Source: Branchiostoma floridae (taxonomy: Eukaryota; Chordata; Leptocardii; Amphioxiformes; Branchiostomatidae). Taken from it: 64,000 nt of DNA. Under the pieces are notes generated by a model that was not told the DNA's origin, ran no database searches, and saw only the letters and a program-made list of their open reading frames with translations. This document shows positions 1-9,839 of the stretch, in pieces (the stretch's first letter is position 1; the number at the start of each line of letters is the position of its first letter). The stretch spans positions 20,474,015-20,538,014 of the forward strand of contig NC_049990.1 in NCBI RefSeq assembly GCF_000003815.2. The letters are read 5' to 3'. The translations under genes were made by a program, and so were the position numbers.

Positions 1-921
1 CATTCAGTTTGCTTCGATCACAAAGTCGGACTGACTGAACCACATGAGACTGGTTGATAAATCTGATAGCTGATGAGGAGAACAACAAAGAGAGGACACT
101 CTCTGAAGAAACATCTAAAACATTTCCGTCAAAGACAGATTCAATACAAGGATACAAACTCTGTACATGATTTGTCTCTGCCAATGCTATCAAGCAAGTC
201 TCTATCTTCTCAAAGGGGCTACTAAACTCGCCATCATTTACCAAAGCTGACAGAGAGTCACCAGCCCTGTCACTGAAAAGCCCACTCACGAAGAAACAAA
301 CAAGAGGCATCCTACCTGCGTTCTGTACCAGTTGCTTAAGTACAGCCGTGTCTGTCATTCTTTCTAAAGCATTCTTGATGTACAGTGCTACACAGTAGTC
401 ATGTAGGAACGTGTTGACAAAGGTGTACATTTTAGTTTCAGTCAGTTTGAGCAGGCCAAAAACTTCACGGTCAAGGTTATTTCTGTCATCTGCACTAAGA
501 TCTATCTCTCTGCAGTTCCTTTCCACAATGCTGCCCAGCCCCTTTGATCCTAACGATATCAGGGATTCAGCTATTGTTTCAGAAAAAGAAGTACATTCTT
601 GTTCTGAAACAATACCAGTTTGCATTGCAAAATGTTTGCAAAGAGAATACTGCAAGAGCTCTGTGAGGGTTAGGGGGAATATATGATTTCTCTCTAGCCA
701 ATAGGTGATAATATGTGGCCAGAAGAAAGGGATCAGTACAACAAGCTCTACTACAGGATCTCTCCATGCGCTGTCTAACAGTAGTTTAACCTGCTCAGTG
801 TCATCAGGTAGGTACTCTTCCGCATAGCTTTCCCACGTGGTAGCGCTCACAGCAGGGGGTGTCCAGGAAGCTGCAGGTGTCATGGTGAGACTCTGAAACT
901 CCTGGACTGTCTGTGCCATGT
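1..921 (-). CDS. copy 1 exon 4 (partial): NLR-type post-ATPase helical region
   Basis: Open from the acceptor to the window edge (about 306 codons). It aligns residue by residue with the first third of copy 2 exon 4: DPVVELVVLIPFFWP, TLTELLQYSLCKHFA and FVNTFLHDYC are recognisable NLR helical or winged-helix motifs. The end of this exon, and any LRRs, lie left of the window. Confidence 0.8.
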
Positions 922-3900
922 CTGTAACCATTAAAATTGTGTTAACATTGACTAGTATGTACCTTGTGTCATTTAAATATAATTGATATGGAATGTAAGT
1001 TCATCTGTGACGGTAGTCAACATTATGTTGGCGGGATCTTCCCCCAACAGAGACGGGGGCATGGAAAAGGTTGGTGGACCCTTCCCTCAACAGAGACAGG
1101 GGCCGATACCGACTGCCAAGCACCTTTGACCCTTTGCTGACGTCACACTTCCGTTTCGGATGTGTGACTCAGGCTCTGGGTCATTTCAACTTGAGAAGGA
1201 TCAGAGGACTGATCGAAAGCTTGTTGGTAAGCGCTTTATTTTGTGCACGGATATATGGCCTTACAATTGTATCATAATAATTGATATGGGTTTGTTTATC
1301 GACACCATTTGAGCTGATATATTATCAACGTCAGAAACCATTTCTACAGAGTAGCCTACATATACATGTATGTTGTTCACCTTCTATACTCTTGTAACTT
1401 TAATTTCAGGTATGCTTACCTCCTGCTTTGAAATATTCTGACCACTGTCGATACTGCTCTTCCAGCATGATGACCCGTATTGCCAAGTCTTGGCCGGCAA
1501 GTTTTTGCATCTCGTCAGTGATGAGGCGGCCTGTAAAGACGGCACTGAGCTGTCCAGACCTGTAAGCTGTCCAGAACGAGTCCAAAGATGATTGACTAAT
1601 TGGAAGCAGATGAAGGATTGCACAACCCATCTTGGTTTCAAGAATATTTATCCCTGATTTAAATAACTGTGACAGAACCTCTTTCGTCTGCTTTTCTGTC
1701 TCTTCCCTGGACAGAAGGCCTTCTGCTTTCTTTAACAAATCTAGTTGGATGCTTCCCAATTTGCCGAGCAAATCTAACTGCCTCGCCTTTTCAGCCTTGA
1801 GTCTGTCCTCTACCCATTGTTCGTCACTGACACCTGTCGCTTGCATGTCTTGGTCTGTGGTTCTGGTTTCTTCGTCCGATGATCCAGAGAAGGATCTTCA
1901 TAGGGAATTCGAGGGTGTCAAGTACACAAGTGTTTGGATCGCTGTATTGAAGGGGCAAAACCAGAGATAGATATTAGACAATAATAATTTTGATACAATA
2001 TTTTCTGTTACACTTACAGTTTCACTGGACAGACTCACATCATTTCAAGTCAACACTGAAAAAACAAATAGCTTTTGATTAATACTGTCATCTTTTCTAA
2101 TATTTTTATCTATAATTCAAAGAAATATATCATGCATCCAATGCCGTGACTAACCTGCAGGCTGAGGTGTGCCAGTTCTCAACGTAGAAAGTCGCTGAAC
2201 GACTTCTGTAGCGATGTTTGTCAATTCGTCAGTAACATCATCTCTCTGTACATGTCTTGCACTCATCTGTTTCAGTGTGGGAGAGTATTTCCCGACTAAC
2301 TCACTAAACGCCTTGAAGCTGTCCTCGTTAGCATCGACCCAAATGGGGAATATCCGTTTGTTATTTTTCAGACACGTTTCGTACTCCAGTCTAGGCCAGT
2401 AGGGTTTGTTCAGGAATGCTGTGCTTACGACAACGACAGCAAGTTCTAAACTTTGACTTGATAAGGTCGAAATTATTCTGTCCCTAATAACTTCGCCCGG
2501 TTTGATGGAAACGTCGTCGAAAAATATGTCCTTCTCCGCCAACCCTTGTTGTTGTAGCGTGGCGACCAAAGGGCGGACAACTGATTCTTTGTCTTCGCCT
2601 GCGTGGATGATGAATACACGGGGCGCTGTGAAGAGGATGAAAATATAAAACTATATAATAATGAAATCTTTATTGACACAACAAAGTACGGCGACTTTCG
2701 TAAGGTCTTTAACAACTCCTGGCAGTACATATATAAACAGACATATATGGAAATCTATTGAGTCTAGCGTGTCATTTATACTTTTGGTTCTATGGTAAAA
2801 AATATTATATATTTGCCTTTATATATTCGCCTATTTGTACACAGTAAGGCTTATCGAAGAAAATCTTTGGGATAACTTATCTGGACCACATTACAAACTA
2901 GAGTTCCACGACCCCATACCTTCGCCAAATGATCCTACCTTTCTTTACAACTGCTGTGTTAGTTGTGTTTGTCATTAATTATGCAAATAAGGTTCTCAAA
3001 TGAGGATCTCATTTGCATAGTTAATGTTCAACGATGTTCACCTGTACATAATTTCCAAATGCTACAAGTAAGAAGTTCATGTAATCTATCACAATGAAAT
3101 TATAGCATTTTCTCATTAATTATGCAAATTAGGTCTTATTTTGCATAATATATATCAATCAATATTCTTCTGCTTCTCAGTTACAAATGTCACATGTTCC
3201 AATGGTCCCATAATGGAACTGAGCGTGTTCACAAGATTTTCTAATTAATTATGCAAATTAGTTACCAATTTGCATAATTAATATGTCATAATATGAAGCA
3301 TCACTTAATCTATCTTCATACCAAAAATCATAACAATCCGTTAACCCCTTCTTCAGTTATTCCCTTTTAAAGTCTGACACTAAACCTGCCCTGCAGTTCC
3401 AAAACAAGCCGCTAGGGGGCCCAAACCTACACCACGCACTCTCGGCATCAAGAGCTGTCTACCACTCAAAAATAATAGCCGCAGCATGTTCAGAACTTGA
3501 GATATCAAACCAGAAAGTTTCGCTGCAGTACCGTAACAGGCTGCTAGGAGGCCCAAAATCTAATCGTTTTTAGGTCTTATCAAGACCTACCCGCATACTA
3601 AATATCAATACAATCCATCTAGGCGTTCTTGAGATATTCTGGTCTTCTACATACATACATACATACATACATACATACAAACAAACGCTACCCAAAATAT
3701 AACCTTCTCGGCGAAGGTAATGAAGAAGTTATAAACAACATAATGCAATACGGCCACTATGAAAGACTCCTAACAGTAGTGAAGAGAAGGAAACTAAAGT
3801 GGTATGGAAACGTAATGAGGTCAAACGGACTGTCCAAAGTCATCCTTCAAGGAACTGTGAAGGGAGCAAGAAGAAGGGGAAGGCAAAAGAAAAATGGACA

Positions 3901-4723
3901 GACAACATTAAGGAATGGACGGGAAAGAGCTTTGCAGTGTCCCTCCCGCTGACGCAGGAACGAATGGAGTGGAGGAACCTAATTCACAGCGACACCATGC
4001 AGCGCCCCCACGACCCGGGAATACTGGGCTAAGGGACCAAAGTACAAAGTACAAAGTACAAGGGTTATCGCCTCCCAGAATGTAGTTGAATTTGTCTGTC
4101 GAACGGAAAGTAGCAAATTCTTTAGATCAAGCGGAAAGAAATCGTGAACAGTCTTCGATCCTATTTAATAACTACATGTGTGCGAACAAACATCATATTT
4201 CAAGTGAAAGAGGGGCTCGCTAATTAAGCGCTCATGTCAATGGACTAATAATGGCGTCAAAAATTATCGAAGATCGAATCAAGCGAGTCAGGCCTAAGTG
4301 ACAGCGGGACATGTCAGCTTATTATATACAATGATTCAGATGAGAACATCCATTCGTTTGTTATCGAAATATGAAATATGATAAGTCCAACCTGAACACA
4401 ATAACGTCCTACATGTAGATACTGTTGTACATACCTTCAGGTGGTCCCTGCTGGCCTTCATCCTTCAGTATCAGTGCTAAATGCGGATAACGGTGCTTCA
4501 GAGCATCTCGAAACACTGCAAATGCATTCGGTCCTCTGGTAGGAAGAATGTCTAACAAGGCTTTAGCTTGGTCTTCACGACTTTGCTGATTCTCAATCTC
4601 ATCAAGGTTCTCACCATTGAGAATTCCGCTGTCCAACAGGCGTCGCCGAATGTCCCTAAACCGCAGATCACTTGTAATCTCCAGGCGTTTGACATGGAGC
4701 AGAACTTTATGTTTTTCCTCCAT
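1..4723 (-). CDS. CARD-TIR-TRADD-N-like-LRR receptor gene, copy 1 (3' end outside window; in-frame stop)
   Basis: Spliced minus-strand gene with exons 4435-4723, 2155-2625, 1420-1941 and 1-921 (open at the window edge). Junction phases agree with copy 2, and the first two exons have exactly the same lengths (289 and 471 nt). The domain order is CARD, TIR, an acidic linker with a TRADD-N-like domain, then an NLR-type helical region; the LRRs would lie beyond position 1. CARD and TIR are adaptor domains of cytoplasmic death and immune signalling. The reading frame holds a TGA at 1898-1900, 14 codons into exon 3, after which the frame is open again. It is therefore either a pseudogene, a gene making a 267-residue CARD-TIR product, or an allele with a nonsense change. 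Product function is inferred from domains. Confidence 0.75.
920..1419 (-). other. copy 1 intron 3 with private insertion
   Basis: Separates exons 4 and 3. Parts match copy 2 intron 3 (both have ATAATTGATATGG). A GC-richer stretch near 1010-1280, with a direct repeat of the type CAACAGAGACAGGGGC, is absent from copy 2, which carries a different insertion at this place. No coding signal seen. Confidence 0.5.
1420..1941 (-). CDS. copy 1 exon 3: linker plus TRADD-N-like domain, with in-frame TGA
   Basis: 522 nt between a tacag acceptor and a gtaagc donor. Entering in the frame set by the TIR exon gives IQTLVYLTPSNSL and then TGA at 1898-1900. Past the stop the frame continues, from MQATGVSDEQ to the end of the exon, and matches copy 2 (MGCAILHLLPISQ, then RVIMLEEQYRQWSEYFKAGG). 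Copy 2 has a serine- and aspartate-rich linker at the position of the stop. Confidence 0.75.
2155..2625 (-). CDS. copy 1 exon 2: TIR domain
   Basis: Opens APRVFIIHAGEDKESVVRPL after a cag acceptor; the split codon joins the G left by the CARD exon. It includes box-2-like FFDDVSIKPGEVI, the strand LELAVVVVS and the helix YWPRLEYETC, with Glu four residues after Trp. Donor is gttagt. The frame is open throughout at 471 nt, the same length as copy 2. Confidence 0.88.
2898..3720. mobile_element. non-autonomous insertion in copy 1 intron 1
   Basis: Copy 2 keeps the uninterrupted site: ACCACATTACAAATGAAGAA near 16050-16065. In copy 1 about 820 bp intervene between the two halves. The insertion begins CTAGAGTTCCACGACCCC and has ACCTTCGCC near its left end and GGCGAAGGT at its right end, an inverted pair. 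It contains several ATTATGCAAAT motifs and ends in a CATA microsatellite. A second copy of its left end sits at 28272-28360. Confidence 0.7.
3649..3684. repeat. (CATA)n microsatellite
   Basis: About eight tandem CATA units followed by CAAACAAACG. It forms the tail of the inserted repeat before its terminal hairpin. Confidence 0.85.
3712..4032 (+). mobile_element. 3' end of a non-LTR retrotransposon (reverse transcriptase tail), decayed
   Basis: Translates as YGHYERLLTVVKRRKLKWYG, then RRRGRQKKK, then WTDNIKEWTGKS and a TAA at 4030-4032. This basic R-G-R-x-K pattern is typical of the C-terminal tail of LINE ORF2. One frameshift lies in the lysine run near 3888. A paralogous tail lies at 16060-16330 in the same intron of copy 2, so the insertion predates the gene duplication. 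Confidence 0.7.
4435..4723 (-). CDS. copy 1 exon 1: CARD
   Basis: Encodes 96 residues starting MEEKHKVLLHVKRLEITSDL. The helical pattern and the segments LDEIENQQSREDQAKALLDI and RGPNAFAVFRDALKHRYPHL are typical of a CARD. The start is the ATG at 4721-4723 in a good context; an upstream out-of-frame ATG lies 16 nt before it. The donor is gtatgt after CCACCTGAAG. It differs from copy 2 by only a few substitutions. Confidence 0.85.
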
Positions 4724-5512
4724 GACTGCCCACAATTCATGAACACTTAGCTTTTAGCTTTTGCTGACGATGCAAAGGCTTTACTCAGTGATATACATGT
4801 TGATATCACACATATTTCAAAATAAGACGTCTTTATGTTTCGTTATCTTCACGCATCCTGTGGGACAAAGGAACATAAAGGATCATTTCGTTGCTGTTCT
4901 TCTTCAGTTTACTCTTCCATTGTTCACTAATCGTTACCACCGTAATTAAGTCTGTACATGATCATGCTAGTCGTCGATAATTGGAGAAAAAAATCGTGCT
5001 TGCCGTTCAGAGAGTCACCTTTATTTTACTTCCGCATTGCCCTCGTTACACTTAAATCTAAAACATCGAGCAGAATTTGACATGTATAGCCAGTATCTGA
5101 TGACGGTATAAAGGACAGAGTTCCGAATGAAATAAATGTTCTTACCTTGATATTTCTTGACTCTCCTCTTGGAGGGAATTTACATGGGGGCAGGCACGGC
5201 CTGTCTTAACTACCTTTACCTGAGAACAGGTGAAAACCTCGCATCAAAACGAGGCTGTGTAGAGTTTCCGATAACACCTCGAGCGGACAAAGGTTATTCA
5301 TGTCTCGGTTCGGATTTTTTTTACGATTGGGGGCCGGTCTGACTCTTTCTACGATAGGTGCTAGCGCTTTTCCTTTAATACATTTTTTTCCGGAATTGAA
5401 TTTTTCCGGTGAAAATCGGTGCCTTGCCACTGATCGACACGTTCATGTGATATCTTCTGTGGAGACATTATTTTAGGTTTTAAAAAGCTGAGATTTTGGG
5501 GGTATGGAAAAG
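4724..5512. promoter_or_regulatory. 5' flank and putative promoter of copy 1, duplicated at 17735-18530
   Basis: Near-identical blocks precede both CARD exons, including CGCATCCTGTGGGACAAAGG and a small palindrome CCTCGCATCAAAACGAGG. Similarity with the copy 2 flank ends near 5512 and 18530, marking the edge of the duplicated unit. Conservation of the flank suggests it carries the promoter; no clear TATA box was placed. Confidence 0.5.
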
Positions 5513-5740
5513 ATGAATATTACACTGAAAGACCTGTGACACCCAACCATTGCACGTCTGGCTGGAAGTGTTCTTTAAAGCTGTATGAGGAATGATCATC
5601 GGCCCCTACAGTACTTTGCGACAACAGGTTTTACTCTACCATTGTCCTATTAATGTCATTAATTGAAATACCCTGAGACTTTTAGATAGGCAGGAGTTTC
5701 AAACTCAAATACAGGGCAATTGCTATAATGCGGTTTTATC

Positions 5741-5791
5741 TAATCTCCAAGCAGATCTTGCTGTGGCAAATGGGAAAGAGTGTAGAGATTA
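5741..5791. mobile_element. 51-bp MITE remnant with target-site duplication
   Basis: Starts TAATCTCCAAGCAGATC and ends GAGATTA, ends shared with other copies in the window. The 8-bp GTTTTATC flanks it on both sides (5733-5740 and 5792-5799). It lies 16 bp upstream of the TPI exon acceptor. Confidence 0.7.
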
Positions 5792-5792
5792 G

Positions 5793-5930
<138 letters not shown>

Positions 5931-6380
5931 GTAGCAAGAAATTGTTGTTGAAGAACAGAAAACTGCATCCCTAACTATCAACTTCATAACAAGCGAGACA
6001 AAAAGTGCACTCTAAAACTAGTGTAGGGCATTGGTGGCGCTCAGATATTATCTGTTGTATTGTGGTCCATTTGTAGTACAATTAAAAAGACATGTTGGAC
6101 ACAGAGGTGTAAATTAAACTGCTACATGTAGGCTTGCCCAATCATATTGTCCAATTTGATATCTGTAAGGTGTTGAAACATTAAGGTTTGTTAAGTACCT
6201 GAGGTACATATGTATGTAAAGTAAAAGGATGAACAAGTAAAGAAAAAGAATGAAGAAATCGATACACATTAGTGTTTTTTTGTCATTAAAGAGGTCCTAA
6301 AAATTTGGATCAAGGAAACTTTTACTCTGTCATCACGTTTGACATTGTGAGCAATAAATGGTCATGTAAATGATTTTGTA
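5931..6380 (+). other. putative TPI 3' UTR with poly(A) signal
   Basis: AT-rich sequence after the TPI stop codon. A canonical AATAAA lies at 6353-6358, so the exon may still be a functional mRNA 3' end. Confidence 0.5.
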
Positions 6381-6900
6381 TGCCATTTTCTACTTTGTTT
6401 GAGGAATCGAAGATCTGTATACAGTGTAAGTGAAACTAAATATTATTTCCTCTCTATAGATGTACATTGCATAACACATAGCACTATGGGGTATATCGTC
6501 ACAAGTAAAGCAAACCATTTTTAATCTTTCATTATATGTTCAAAAACTTCCATTTGACATTGTTGTTCATTGATGTCCTAAAAACATCAATCTTCTAAAG
6601 GAAAACTAGACATTCCATTGAAAATATACTTGATCAGTGATTTGAAATCCAATATCTACAAGGCAGTTTTTATAAACATGATTTTACTATTGACATAATA
6701 TGTATGTATAATTTACAAATTTGTATAATAAGAATATCACAAAATGAGCTGCATATACATACAGATGCAATACATAGTTACCTACAAAAGTATGTACATC
6801 ATACAAACAAGAGGACATTCGTTCAGAAAGTATTTGCACAGTCAACAATGTTACTCATACTTGTAACTTATATCCTTCTCCATTCCAGTTGTCTTTGTAC
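6381..6900. other. spacer; likely 3' UTR of CARD-TIR copy 2 on the minus strand
   Basis: AT-rich, no open reading frame of note. An ATTAAA-type signal in minus orientation occurs near 6520. Assignment as UTR is inferred only from its position directly after the copy 2 stop codon. Confidence 0.35.
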
Positions 6901-9839
6901 TTAACTTTTAGTGCTCTGACTTGTCTCAGCTACTTCAGCCTCTTCTTGCATAGATCCTTCAGGATCTACAGTATGGAATTCATGTTTACCTTTGATCACT
7001 TTAGATCTGCTCTCTACTCCATGTGGTGCAAAGGGCTTGGATAATCTACTTGTCTGACCCTCAGTCCCCTTATAAAACAGTGTCCTTCTCTCTAGTGGAT
7101 TTAGCCTGCGTAAGTAACGTTCTGGATGTTGATAATCACACCGAATGTGATCACATTGTTTCAGTATCTCAACACCCTCATCACTAAAGCAATTGTAGCT
7201 GAGATCAACATCCCATAGCCGTCCCATTCCCTTCACAGTATCAACTACAAGCTGAGCAACAGCATCAGCCATCCTATTGCCATGCAAGTCTATCCGATGT
7301 AAGTTTGTGAGGAAACTTATCTTCCCCATCAGAACTGTACCACCTCTATCAGAGATATCATTGGAAGACAGATCGATGTATCTCACTGACCTCATCTTGT
7401 GAAAAGCCTCTGCAATCAAAATGACACCATCATCTGAAAACTTGTTGGTACTCAGATCAAGGTCTTCCAAACAGACCAGATGACCAACATGGGCTGCAAA
7501 TGATTTTGCACCAGATATAGAAATATTGTTCCACCTTAGGCGCAAACGTTTGATTGACCTCATCTTGTGAAAAGCTTCTGCAATCAAAATGACACCATCA
7601 TCTGAAAATTTGTTCAGACTCAGATGAAGGTCTTCCAAACAGACCAGATGACCAACATGGGCTGCAAATGATTTTGCACCAGATACAGAAATGTAGTTGC
7701 CACCTAGGTGCAAACGTTTGATTGACCTCAACTTGTGAAAAGCCTCTGTAATCACAATGACCCCATCATCTGACAATTTGTTAAAACTCAGATCAAGGTA
7801 TTCCAAACAGACCAGATTACCAACATGGGCTGCGAATGATTTTGCACCAGATACAGAAATGCTGTTGCTATCTAGGCGCAAACGTTTAATTGACCTCATC
7901 TTGTGAAAAGCCTCTGTAATCACAATACATGCATCATCTGGCAACTTGTTACAACTCATATCAAGGTCTTCCAAACAGGACAGATGACCAACATGGGCTG
8001 CAAATGATTTTGCACCAAACAAAGAAATTGGGTTTAAACATAGATTTAGTGTTTTCAGTGACCCCATGTTTACAAATGCCTCTGCTATGGCAGTGCATCT
8101 TGTGTCGTTTATTCCACAGTTAAACAACTTAAACTCCTCAAGACATTCTGAATGTTGAAGACTGACGGCGAGTGCCTTTGCCTCATCATCTGACATTTTT
8201 ACATTTATTTCTAGTTTTTGTAACTTTCTGAGTGCACCAAGGTGCGTCACAGCATGAGAAAGAGCTGTGCCTGATTCACGAAAACCATTACTAATCACAA
8301 GGTCCTTTAGATTAGGTAGCCTGAGGAAGAGCTTTCCTATTGCAGCACCCATCATATCATTCCAATCAGCCGGCAGCACAGTTATACGGAGCTTAACCAA
8401 CGACCATGAGCCCTTAATGCTGTCACACATGATACTGACTTCAGTAGCTGATAGAAAAGTACAATCATCAAATTCTAGATCTTGTAATCGGGCAAGACGG
8501 GGCAGGCTTGACATTAGCATCATTACTGGACTAGTTGTAAGTTTGGATGTACTGCAGTATTTTGTACTTGGAGAAATGTGGTGGACAACATCATCATGAA
8601 CATGGTTACACCTCCTCAGGTCCAGATCCGTGAGAGAAACCATATGCTTCATAGCTTGTATCAGCTGAAACAGCTGATTATCGTTGATTGTGCCCTGTAA
8701 AAACATTTCAATGATAAGTCTTTGTAGAGGGATTTTAGACATAATCGGTTCTTCACTTTGACTTCCTGCTTTCTTCACTGCAGATAACAGAGGAATACAC
8801 TGCAGGAGTAACAGAATGAACTTTCTGTCAGAGACATCAGACCATACATCACTGGACAACCAAACATACTTTTCATCTGGATTAGCTTCCAATTTGCTCA
8901 AAATCTTTGACTCCTGTTCCTTCAGTTTGCTTCGATCACAAAGGCGAACAGACTGAACCACATGAGACTGATTGATAAATCTGATAGCTGCTGAGGAGAA
9001 CAACAAAGAGAGGACACTCTCTGAAGAAACATCTAAAACGTTTCCGCCAAAGACAGATTCAATACACGGATACAAACTATGCACAAGATTTGTCTCTGCC
9101 AGTGCTATCAAGCAAGTCTCTACCTTCTCAAATGGGCTACTAAACTCGCCATCATTTACCAAAGCTGACAGAAAGTCACCAGCCCTGTCACTGAAAAGCC
9201 CACTCACGAAGAAACAAACAAGTGGCATCCTGCCTGCATTCTGTACCAGTTGCTGAAGTACAGCCGTGGCTGTCATTCTGTCTACAGCATTCTTTATGTG
9301 CAGTGCTACACAGTAGTCATGTAGGAACGTGTTAACAAAGGTGAACATTTTAGTTTCAGTCAGTTTGAGCAGGCCAAAGACTTCACGGTCAAGGTTATTT
9401 CTGTCATCTGCACTAAGATTTATCTCTCTGCAATTTCTTTCCACAATGCTGCCCAGCCCTTTTGATCCTAACAATATCAGGGATTTAGCTATTGTTTCAG
9501 AAAAAGAGGCACATTGTTGTTCTGAAACAATACCAATTTGTCTTGCAAAATGTTTGCATAGAGAATACTGCAAGAGCTCTGTGAGGGTTCGGGGGAATGC
9601 TTGGTTTCTCTCTAACCAATAGGTGATAATATGTGGCCAGAAGAAAGGGATCAATACAACGAGTTCTACTACAGGATCTCTCCATGCACTGTCTAACAGT
9701 AGTTTGACCTGTTCAGGGTCGGCAGCTAGATACTCTTCCGCATAGCTTTCCCACGTGGTAGCGCTCATAGCAGTGGGCGTCCGCGAAGCTGCAGGTGTCA
9801 TGGTGAGACTCTGAAACTCCTGGACGGTCTCTGTCATGT
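6901..9839 (-). CDS. copy 2 exon 4: NLR helical region and leucine-rich repeats
   Basis: Residues 427-1405, ending in TAA at 6901-6903. The first part (DPVVELVVLIPFFWP, TLTELLQYSLCKHFARQ, FTFVNTFLHDYCVALHI) resembles the winged-helix and helical segments after the ATPase of NLRs. Ribonuclease-inhibitor-type LRRs follow, including four nearly identical 56-residue units with GAKSFAAHVGHLVCLEDL. The tail is basic and acidic without recognisable motif. Confidence 0.88.
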
